Source of the DNA: Spirochaetales bacterium
GTDB taxonomy: Bacteria; Spirochaetota; Spirochaetia; Sphaerochaetales; Sphaerochaetaceae
Assembly: GCA_012800465.1 (NCBI GenBank)
Contig: JAAZJI010000270.1
Location: 1 to 11,933 of the forward strand
Length of the DNA stretch: 11,933 nucleotides
Reading direction: 5' to 3'
Part shown: positions 6,456-11,933 of the stretch, one piece after another
How positions within the stretch are numbered: the first letter of the stretch is position 1
How the letters are laid out: every line of letters starts with the position of its first letter
Made by a program: the position numbers and the translations under genes
The notes under the pieces: model-generated
Database searches by the model: none
What the model saw: the letters and a program-made list of their open reading frames with translations, nothing else
What the model was told of the DNA's origin: nothing

Positions 6456-7152
6456 GCGCGGGGTGAACCTGACCGCCTTCGAACTGGACCACGGGTTCTG
6501 CCGGATTCTCCGGACCCGGGCGTTCGGTGATGAACCTGCCTTCACGCTCATCGAAGGGGATGCCCTGAAGACGCTTTTTACAGCCCTGAGAGAAAAGGGC
6601 ACTCCTGAGCGTCTCTGCGGAAACCTTCCCTACAATGTGGGTTCGATCCTGATCGCCCGGCTGCTTGAAGGAGAAAGCCGACCCGAGCGGATGGTCTTCA
6701 CCGTGCAGAAGGAGGTGGCAGGGCGGATCTGCGCCGAAGAGGGGTCGAAAGAGTGGTCCTCATTTTCGCTGCTCGCCCAGGCGGATTATGATGTCGAGAT
6801 CGGATTCGACATTCCTCCCGGCTCCTTCTATCCTCCGCCGAAGGTCCACTCCCAGGTGGTCGTGTTTCAACGGAGAAGCGAGAGCAGAATTCCAAAGACG
6901 GATCGCTCTGCATTCCATCTGTTGGTGCGGGAGCTCTTTTCCCAGCGGCGCAAGACGCTTAGGAACAACCTCCTCCGATCGAAGGTCGGGGCGAGGATCG
7001 GGAGGGAAGGGGTCGAGGAGCTCCTCCTTCGAAGCGGGATAGACCCTTCAAGGCGGCCCGAGACGCTGCTTTGGGAAGATATCCTCTCCCTCAGTGCACA
7101 TCTGAGCTCGATTCCAGCCACCCGTAGCGGAGGAACATCGCAAGGCCGATGA
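6247..7152 (+). CDS. rsmA: 16S rRNA (adenine1518-N6/adenine1519-N6)-dimethyltransferase
   Basis: RsmA (KsgA) dimethylates two adjacent adenines in helix 45 of 16S rRNA using S-adenosylmethionine, late in small-subunit assembly. It has 301 residues: 'RRFGQNFL' (26-33), the SAM-binding motif I 'EVGPGIGAIT' (56-65), acidic Glu79, 'EGDA' (103-106), catalytic 'NLPYN' (126-130) and 'FYPPPKVHS' (194-202). The C-terminal helical region includes 'FSQRRKTLRNNL' (231-242). The ATG at 6247 is preferred over one at 6214 because CAGGAG (6237-6242) lies 4 nt upstream and the protein then begins with a normal-length extension. The first 209 nt overlap the comEC reading frame. The last dozen residues ('PATRSGGTSQGR') extend past the usual family end and overlap the convergent MATE gene by 62 bp. 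Confidence 0.95.
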   Translation: MSWNFPYDSPTAITALLKEEDLAMSRRFGQNFLISNPSRNRIVDLLDVQAGSEVWEVGPGIGAITSVLLERGVNLTAFELDHGFCRILRTRAFGDEPAFTLIEGDALKTLFTALREKGTPERLCGNLPYNVGSILIARLLEGESRPERMVFTVQKEVAGRICAEEGSKEWSSFSLLAQADYDVEIGFDIPPGSFYPPPKVHSQVVVFQRRSESRIPKTDRSAFHLLVRELFSQRRKTLRNNLLRSKVGARIGREGVEELLLRSGIDPSRRPETLLWEDILSLSAHLSSIPATRSGGTSQGR

Positions 7153-8473
7153 TCCCCCTGAGCAGGAGGTCGGAGGCCATCCCGATCCAGATCCCCACCA
7201 GACCGAGGGAGGTATGGCGGACCAGGAAGAGCGCCAAGGGCAGCCTCACCACCCACATCCCGGCGATCGAGATGTAGAAGGGGCGGCGGGTATCCCCCGA
7301 GCCGCGGAACACGCCGAAGACGAGCATCGAGAGGCCGAACGCCGGTTCGACGAACGCTTCGATCCGCAGGACCGTGGTCCCCAGGGCGATGACGTTCCGA
7401 TCGCGGGTGAAGAAGCCCATCAGGGAGGGGGCGGCGAAATAGAGGACCACGCCCATCGTGGTCATCAGGAGCGTTCCGATCACCACCGTCACGTTTCCAA
7501 AACGCTTCGCCAGAGTCTTGTCCCCCCGGCCGAGGGACTGGGCGACGAGGGTCGTCGCCGCGGTGGAGACCCCGCTTGCGGGCAGATAGGTCATCGCCTC
7601 GGCGGTGTTCGCCAGAAAGTGGGCGGCCAGCGCGGTCGTCCCCAATGACCCGACGATCCTGGTCAGGACGATCTGGCCGAAGGAGAGGGTGGAGCGTTCA
7701 AGGGCTACGGGAAGACCGAGGCGGAACGCATTGTTTTGGATTTCTCTGTTCAGGGCGAATGATTGGTCAAGCTCCAGCCGGATGACCGAAGGCTTCGTCA
7801 GCCAGATGACGAAGAGGAGGATCGCCGAGACCGTGACGGCCAGACTTGTCGCGATCGCCGCTCCCTTCACCCCCAAGCCCAGACCATGGATCGTGACCGG
7901 GCCGAGATCCACCTCGCCGAAGATGAAGAAGACGTTGAGGATGATGTTCAGCACGTTGTTGAGGGTGTTCAGAAAAAGCGGGGTCCGGGTGTCGCCGCTT
8001 AGGCGCATCAGCGAGCCGATCGTGACCATCAGGAGGTTGGGCAGGTACGCCAGGGCGATGACGGTGTAGTAGCCGCGGGCGAGGGCCTGGACGTGTTCTT
8101 CCGCTCCGATCCACGCAGGAAGGACCTGAGCGATGAGGGTGAAGACGACCGTGAGGACCGCGCCGAAGATGAGGGCCGTCACCAGAGCTTGGCGGGTGAT
8201 CATCTTCGCCCGCTCGAAACGGCGCCCGCCGATGTTGCGGGCCATCAGGACCGCATACCCGATCGCGAACGCGTTCATCCATCCGTTGACGAGCCAGATC
8301 GTCGAGGTGGGAACGCTGACCGCGGCGGTGGCCGCGGCTCCCAGGGAGCCGACCATCGCCGAGTCGACATAGGTGACGGAGACCTGAAGGATCTGCTCCA
8401 GGATCGCCGGCCATGCAAGGGTCCAGATGATCAGGCCGATCGATTTTCCCTGATCGAGCAGTCCTTCGGTCAT
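7091..8473 (-). CDS. MATE-family multidrug/Na+ (H+) antiporter
   Basis: A 460-residue inner-membrane transporter of the MATE family, predicted to expel cationic drugs or metabolites in exchange for Na+ or H+. About twelve hydrophobic segments form two related halves. The internal duplication is visible in the paired motifs 'RLSGDTRTP' (157-165) and 'RGSGDTRRP' (390-398). The N-terminal 'PAILEQILQ..VTYVDSAMVGSLG' is the usual family opening. The substrate cannot be told from sequence. The ATG at 8473 is supported by TAGGAGT (8482-8476), whose TAG is the stop codon of pta. Only 6 bp separate the two genes, so this is the second gene of a pta-MATE operon. The 3' end overlaps rsmA convergently by 62 bp. 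Confidence 0.93.
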   Translation of the reverse strand: MTEGLLDQGKSIGLIIWTLAWPAILEQILQVSVTYVDSAMVGSLGAAATAAVSVPTSTIWLVNGWMNAFAIGYAVLMARNIGGRRFERAKMITRQALVTALIFGAVLTVVFTLIAQVLPAWIGAEEHVQALARGYYTVIALAYLPNLLMVTIGSLMRLSGDTRTPLFLNTLNNVLNIILNVFFIFGEVDLGPVTIHGLGLGVKGAAIATSLAVTVSAILLFVIWLTKPSVIRLELDQSFALNREIQNNAFRLGLPVALERSTLSFGQIVLTRIVGSLGTTALAAHFLANTAEAMTYLPASGVSTAATTLVAQSLGRGDKTLAKRFGNVTVVIGTLLMTTMGVVLYFAAPSLMGFFTRDRNVIALGTTVLRIEAFVEPAFGLSMLVFGVFRGSGDTRRPFYISIAGMWVVRLPLALFLVRHTSLGLVGIWIGMASDLLLRGIIGLAMFLRYGWLESSSDVH

Positions 8474-8479
8474 GTACTC

Positions 8480-9478
8480 CTACTTGGCGGCTTGAGCGAG
8501 GGTGATGGCGCTGGTGACGACGATGTCCTCGATGGAACAGCCCCGGGACAGGTCGCTGATCGGTTTGGCGAATCCTTGAAGAATCGGGCCGTACGCCTCC
8601 GCGCCCGCCAGGCGCTGGACGAGCTTGTAGCCGATGTTGCCCGCCTGGAGATCGGGGAAGACCAGGGTGTTCGCCTTGCCGGCGACCGTGGAGTCCGGCG
8701 CTTTGGAGGCCGCCACGGAGGGGACGATCGCAGCATCCAGCTGCAGCTCGCCTTCAATCGCCAAAGAGGGGTTCTTTTCCCGAACGATCTTCGTGGCTTC
8801 GACCACTTTTTCGACGAGTTCACCGCTTGCCGAGCCGAGGGTGGAGTAGCTGAGCATGCCGACTTTCGGTTCCACGCCGAGGAAGGTGGAGCAGCTGGCT
8901 GCCGAAGCGAGGGCGATCTCGGCAAGCTGTTCGGCCGTCGGGTTGGGAATCGTTGCGCAGTCGGCGAAGATGAACGAGCCGTCGGCCCCATACTCCTTCC
9001 TGTCGGTAGCCATCACGAAGCACGAAGAAGCAAAGCTGATGCCGGGGGCGGTCTTGATGATGTTGAACGCGGCCACGAGCACCGCAGCCGTGGTGTTCTG
9101 TGCTCCGGCGACCATCGCGTCTCCCGCCCCGAGGCGAACCATCATCGCTCCGAACCGAAGGGGGTTGGCGATATCTTCAAAGGCCTGCTCTTCGGTCATC
9201 CCCTTGTGCTTGCGCAGTTCATAAAACTCCGTGGCGTACTGCTTGCGCTGATCGCTCGTCGCGGGATCGACGAGCGTCAGCCCTTCGAGCGAGGTCGAGG
9301 ATGCGCGGGCCGCTTTCTCGATCTCCTCCCTGGCTCCGATGAGGATCACCTCGCTGGCCAGGGATTCATCGGCGATGATCCGAGCGGCCCTGATCGTCCG
9401 CTCTTCACTTCCTTCCGCCAGGACTAGCCGTTTTTGAGCGGCTTTGGCCTGAGCCTTCATCTTTTCTGCAAATGACAT
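8480..9478 (-). CDS. pta: Phosphate acetyltransferase
   Basis: Phosphotransacetylase interconverts acetyl-CoA and acetyl phosphate in the cytosol, normally together with acetate kinase for ATP-yielding acetate production; no ackA is in the window. At 332 residues it is the short form, without the N-terminal P-loop and DRTGG regulatory domains of the long enterobacterial type. Signatures include '[15 protein letters not shown]' (18-32), '[19 protein letters not shown]' (107-125), 'EGELQLDAA' (242-250), '[16 protein letters not shown]' (270-285) and '[11 protein letters not shown]' (305-315). The ATG at 9478 is chosen because AGGAG (9491-9487) lies 8 nt upstream and the family begins with a short helix before 'RLVLAEG'. 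The frame extends further upstream, but into the divergent tyrA promoter region. It is first in an operon with the MATE gene. Confidence 0.95.
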   Translation of the reverse strand: MSFAEKMKAQAKAAQKRLVLAEGSEERTIRAARIIADESLASEVILIGAREEIEKAARASSTSLEGLTLVDPATSDQRKQYATEFYELRKHKGMTEEQAFEDIANPLRFGAMMVRLGAGDAMVAGAQNTTAAVLVAAFNIIKTAPGISFASSCFVMATDRKEYGADGSFIFADCATIPNPTAEQLAEIALASAASCSTFLGVEPKVGMLSYSTLGSASGELVEKVVEATKIVREKNPSLAIEGELQLDAAIVPSVAASKAPDSTVAGKANTLVFPDLQAGNIGYKLVQRLAGAEAYGPILQGFAKPISDLSRGCSIEDIVVTSAITLAQAAK

Positions 9479-9515
9479 GATTTCTGCTCCTGAAATATGG
9501 TATCGGTACCCCGTC

Positions 9516-9524
9516 AGTGTACCA
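9516..9524 (-). promoter_or_regulatory. Weak extended -10 promoter candidate for pta
   Basis: On the - strand TGGTACACT (9524-9516) reads as an extended -10 (TGn plus TACACT, 4/6). The -35 region (TTCTCC, 9544-9539, 17-bp spacer) is a poor match. The predicted leader would be about 30 nt and include the Shine-Dalgarno sequence at 9491-9487. Support is consensus only. Confidence 0.35.
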
Positions 9525-9528
9525 CGTC

Positions 9529-9542
9529 CTCCAAGCTTGGAG
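9529..9542. promoter_or_regulatory. 14-bp perfect palindrome, candidate operator
   Basis: CTCCAAGCTTGGAG is a perfect inverted repeat in the pta/tyrA divergent promoter region. Its right half is the predicted -35 of the tyrA promoter (TTGGAG 9537-9542), and it also overlaps the weak -35 position of pta. A dimeric regulator bound here could cover both promoters. No known binding motif is recognised and a chance palindrome is possible. Confidence 0.35.
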
Positions 9543-9565
9543 AAGACACGCGAATTCGATACAAT
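9537..9565 (+). promoter_or_regulatory. Putative sigma70-type promoter of tyrA-mtaB
   Basis: TTGGAG (9537-9542), a 17-bp spacer and TACAAT (9560-9565, 5/6 match) precede the ATG at 9573 by 7 nt. No Shine-Dalgarno sequence lies between them, so transcription would begin at or one base before the start codon. Confidence 0.55.
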
Positions 9566-9572
9566 ACCGGCC

Positions 9573-10322
9573 ATGAGTGAAAAGCATCGGGTTGGAGTCT
9601 ACGGGCTCGGACGCTTCGGGCTCTTCTGGGCGGCCCGGCTCGCCGAGAAGGGATTCGACGTCGTCGGCTGCAGCCGGCGAAGCGTAACCCTGCCACCGGG
9701 TGTCCGCCAGGTCGGCGTCGAAGAAGTCCTGAGCTCGCCGACCGTTTTCTATTGCGTCTCGATCAGTGCGTTCGAAGAGGTTCTTGAAGCGAGCCTGCCT
9801 TATTTGAAGGAGGGGACGGTCGTCATGGACACCTGTTCGGTGAAGCTGTATCCCGCCGGAGTGATGAAGCGCCTCCTGCCTCCGACGGTCCGGGCGATCG
9901 CGACCCACCCGATGTTCGGGCCCGACTCGGGAAAGGACGGACTGGAGGGTCTGCCCTTCGTCATCGACAACATCAGCGCCGATGAAGAGACCTGGCGGTG
10001 GTGGGTGGACGAGTTCACCTCATGGAAGATGGATGTTTTGATGATGAGCTGTGACCAGCACGACCGCGAGGCGGCGTGGAGCCAGGGGATCACCCACTTC
10101 ATCGGGCGGACGCTTGCGGAGCTGAACCTGGGATCGACCCGCTTGGCGACCAGGGGATACCGGACCCTCATGGGGGTGGTGGAGCAGACGTGCAACGACC
10201 CCTTGCAGCTCTTCTATGACCTGCAACGTTATAACCCGTACACCAAGCAGATGCGGATGGGCTTGCGCGGGGCGCTGGAAACCACGATGGAGGCGCTCAA
10301 GAAGCAGGAGGATGTCCGTTGA
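9573..10322 (+). CDS. tyrA: Prephenate/arogenate dehydrogenase (TyrA family)
   Basis: A 249-residue TyrA-family oxidoreductase that decarboxylates prephenate or arogenate on the way to tyrosine. An N-terminal Rossmann fold carries 'GLGRFG' (11-16); then come 'DTCSVK' (86-91), 'THPMFGP' (111-117, His112) and '[11 protein letters not shown]' (171-181, His175), the last being the substrate-pocket helix typical of the family. There is no chorismate-mutase or ACT domain, so it is the compact single-domain type. After the second strand the sequence is 'GCSRRS', lacking the acidic residue that selects NAD; this hints at NADP use and possibly arogenate, an inference only. The start at 9573 lacks a Shine-Dalgarno site and sits 7 nt after a -10 box. 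Its stop overlaps the TTG start of mtaB in TTGA. Confidence 0.88.
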   Translation: MSEKHRVGVYGLGRFGLFWAARLAEKGFDVVGCSRRSVTLPPGVRQVGVEEVLSSPTVFYCVSISAFEEVLEASLPYLKEGTVVMDTCSVKLYPAGVMKRLLPPTVRAIATHPMFGPDSGKDGLEGLPFVIDNISADEETWRWWVDEFTSWKMDVLMMSCDQHDREAAWSQGITHFIGRTLAELNLGSTRLATRGYRTLMGVVEQTCNDPLQLFYDLQRYNPYTKQMRMGLRGALETTMEALKKQEDVR

Positions 10323-11620
10323 GGGTCTGCGTCTATACCCTGGGATGCCGCCTGAATCAGTGTGAAAGCGAAGCGCTCGCCGATTCCTTCGCCCGCGAAG
10401 GGTTCGAGATCGTCGGCGAAGAGGAAGGGGCGGACCTGCATATCGTCAACACCTGCACCGTCACCTCGAAGGCGGAGCAGAAGGCCCGGCGGATGATCCG
10501 CCGGTTCGCCCGCCGCTCTCCGACGCTGGTCACCGGCTGCTACGCCCAGCTGAACCGAAAGGAGCTCGAGGAGCTCGGAAAGGAGGTGCTGGTCGTTCCG
10601 CTGGACGGGAAGGCCCGGCTCCTGAAGCTGGCAGGGCACCTGAGGACGGCGCTGGAGAGCTCGCTCTCCCTCTTCGAAGGGATGAAGAGCTTCGAAGGAG
10701 GGGACGCGACGGTCTTCGATTACGATGCCGCCACCTTTTCCTATCACAGCCGGGCGTATCTGAAGATCCAGGACGGCTGTGACAACAGCTGCGCGTTCTG
10801 CCGGGTCCATGTCGCCCGCGGAAAGGCGCAGAGCCTTGATCGGGCCACCGTCATCGAGCGGGTGAAAGCCCTGGAAGATGCGGGCTTCAACGAAATCATC
10901 CTCACCGGAGTGAACCTTACGATGTACGACCATCGGAACGAGGGACTCGGGGGACTGCTGGAAGCGCTCCTTGCAAAGATCGGGGATATCCGGATCCGGC
11001 TCTCCTCGATGGAGCCGGACCACATCGACGACCGCCTGCTCGGGGCATTGGAAGATCCCCGGATGCAGCCGCATTTCCACATTCCCGTGCAAAGCGGATC
11101 GGATTCCGTCTTGCATCGGGTGGGCAGGAAGTACACGGTCGCCGAACTGACTTCGATCCTCGACCGGCTGAAGGCCTGCAAGGATGACCCCTTTCTTGCC
11201 GCGGACGTGATCACCGGCCTTCCGGGCGAAGGGGAGCGGGAGTTCGAGGAGACCGCTCTGTTTTTGCAAGAAAACGGCTTCAGCGCCCTCCACGTCTTTC
11301 CCTTCTCCCCCCGGCCGGACACCCCGCTCTTCAAGGCGAAGGACCGGGTGCCGGAGTCGGTCCGGGATGAGCGGGCGAAGGTGCTTAGGACGTTGAGCGC
11401 CGGGCTCACCGATGCCTACCTGCGCCGACAGGAGGGGAAACCGGGGGAGGTGGTCGTCCAGGATCGGAAAGACGGTTCCTGGTACGGGGTGACGGGCAAC
11501 TACGTGGATGTGCGGATCGTGGATCCGCCGCTCTTCGCCAAGCGGGGGATGCTCCTGAAGGGAACGTTCGGAAGCAGGAGCGACCGCCTCATGGAGTTCA
11601 TCGTCACCGGAAGTTCCTGA
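10319..11620 (+). CDS. mtaB: tRNA t6A37 methylthiotransferase, MtaB type
   Basis: A 433-residue radical-SAM methylthiotransferase that converts t6A to ms2t6A at position 37 of tRNAs reading ANN codons. The N-terminal UPF0004 domain supplies three cluster-binding cysteines, Cys10 ('[12 protein letters not shown]'), Cys46 ('NTCTVT') and Cys74 ('TGCYAQLN'). The radical-SAM cluster motif CxxxCxxC is Cys154, 158, 161 ('CDNSCAFC'). 'HIPVQSGSD' and a C-terminal TRAM-like domain follow. Assignment to MtaB rather than MiaB or RimO rests on the 'GC..NQ.ESEA' opening and overall resemblance to Bacillus YqeV. The post-motif 'RVHVARG' differs from the common 'IIPYARG'. The start is TTG, with AGGAGG (10306-10311) 7 nt upstream, overlapping the tyrA stop by 4 bp. 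The 3' end overlaps the convergent cysE by 17 bp. Confidence 0.92.
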   Translation: MRVCVYTLGCRLNQCESEALADSFAREGFEIVGEEEGADLHIVNTCTVTSKAEQKARRMIRRFARRSPTLVTGCYAQLNRKELEELGKEVLVVPLDGKARLLKLAGHLRTALESSLSLFEGMKSFEGGDATVFDYDAATFSYHSRAYLKIQDGCDNSCAFCRVHVARGKAQSLDRATVIERVKALEDAGFNEIILTGVNLTMYDHRNEGLGGLLEALLAKIGDIRIRLSSMEPDHIDDRLLGALEDPRMQPHFHIPVQSGSDSVLHRVGRKYTVAELTSILDRLKACKDDPFLAADVITGLPGEGEREFEETALFLQENGFSALHVFPFSPRPDTPLFKAKDRVPESVRDERAKVLRTLSAGLTDAYLRRQEGKPGEVVVQDRKDGSWYGVTGNYVDVRIVDPPLFAKRGMLLKGTFGSRSDRLMEFIVTGSS

Positions 11621-11933
11621 TCTCCCGCTTGCGGATCTCCGGCTCCCCGATCGTCACCAGCGTGTTGGGGAGGACCGATTCCTTGATCCAGACGTTCGAT
11701 CCGATCGTCGTTCCCCGGCCGATCGTGATGTCCCCGAGGATCGTGGCGTTGGCGTAGATCGTGACATCGTCCTCGATCGTCGGGTGGCGTTTCGCCCCCT
11801 TGACCAGAGCCCCGCACGCATCGCGGGGAAAGGAGAGCGCTCCGAGAGTCACCCCCTGGTAGATCTTCACGTTGCTGCCGATGACCGCCGTCTCGCCGAT
11901 GACCGTCCCCGTGCCGTGGTCGATGAAGAAGGA
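11604..11933 (-). CDS. cysE: Serine O-acetyltransferase, C-terminal part (5' end outside window)
   Basis: The last 109 residues of a left-handed beta-helix acetyltransferase that makes O-acetylserine from serine and acetyl-CoA, the first step of cysteine synthesis. The frame is open to the right edge. Visible are '[16 protein letters not shown]' (with the family's catalytic His in 'DHG'), '[11 protein letters not shown]', '[20 protein letters not shown]' and repeated hexapeptides ending '[11 protein letters not shown]'. The inserted stretch between 'GALSF' and 'KRHPTIED' resembles the longer EpsC/Bacteroides-type enzymes rather than E. coli CysE. The tail 'REIRNFR' does not resemble the CysK-binding C-terminus ending in Ile, so assembly of a cysteine synthase complex is doubtful. 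Convergent with mtaB, overlapping it by 17 bp. Confidence 0.9.
   Translation of the reverse strand, partial: SFFIDHGTGTVIGETAVIGSNVKIYQGVTLGALSFPRDACGALVKGAKRHPTIEDDVTIYANATILGDITIGRGTTIGSNVWIKESVLPNTLVTIGEPEIRKREIRNFR

Noticed and set aside
8093..9427. A 444-codon open frame on the + strand opposite pta and the start of the MATE gene.
   Set aside because: It is antisense to two clear families, crosses their junction, and its translation is rich in Arg/Gly/Asp with no recognisable motif; it reflects GC-rich codon bias.
10229..11293. A 354-codon open frame on the - strand opposite mtaB.
   Set aside because: It is a shadow of mtaB codon use; no family resemblance and no ribosome binding site.
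1..11933. A novel defence, mobile or other multi-gene system.
   Set aside because: Ten of the eleven genes belong to known, mostly housekeeping families; there are no integrases, transposases, direct-repeat arrays, toxin-antitoxin pairs or base-composition shifts. The single unknown gene is not enough to claim a system.

Overview
The window is a dense, GC-rich stretch of bacterial housekeeping DNA: eleven genes that fill nearly all of the sequence, with no mobile element, rRNA, tRNA or CRISPR array. The RsmA N-terminus (a short 'YDSPTAI..LL' lead-in before 'RRFGQNFL') and the general gene style suggest a spirochaete, perhaps Sphaerochaeta-like. That placement is inference from remembered sequence style, not from a search.

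Layout. (1) Positions 1-473: 3' end of a class I dihydroorotase (pyrC) on the + strand, converging on and overlapping a COG2316-type HD-domain hydrolase on the - strand (451-1002). (2) A 101-bp divergent promoter region, then a YkgJ-type cysteine-cluster protein (1104-1706, +). (3) A tightly packed + operon from 1800 to 7152: HAD phosphatase (Gph-like), phosphohexomutase, an unrecognised two-helix membrane protein, a short ComEC without the usual metallo-beta-lactamase domain, and rsmA. (4) A - strand pair, pta then a MATE transporter (9478 down to 7091), converging on rsmA. (5) A 94-bp divergent promoter region, then a + pair, a TyrA-type dehydrogenase and mtaB (9573-11620), converging on a partial serine acetyltransferase at the right edge.

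How the genes relate: they cover pyrimidine synthesis, sugar-phosphate interconversion, acetyl-CoA/acetyl-phosphate exchange, tyrosine and cysteine synthesis, and RNA modification (RsmA on 16S rRNA, MtaB on tRNA). Operon mates are linked by overlap and translational coupling more than by a shared pathway.

I see no clearly new multi-gene system. The most interesting signals concern gene expression. The three + strand transcription units that begin inside the window all start with an ATG lacking a Shine-Dalgarno sequence and lying 6-11 nt after a good -10 box, which suggests leaderless or nearly leaderless mRNAs, while most downstream genes have clear Shine-Dalgarno sites. A small hairpin lies between a Shine-Dalgarno sequence and the comEC start. 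comEC lacks its own stop and runs 209 nt into rsmA in another frame. All three convergent gene pairs overlap at their 3' ends. A 14-bp perfect palindrome sits in the pta/tyrA promoter region.
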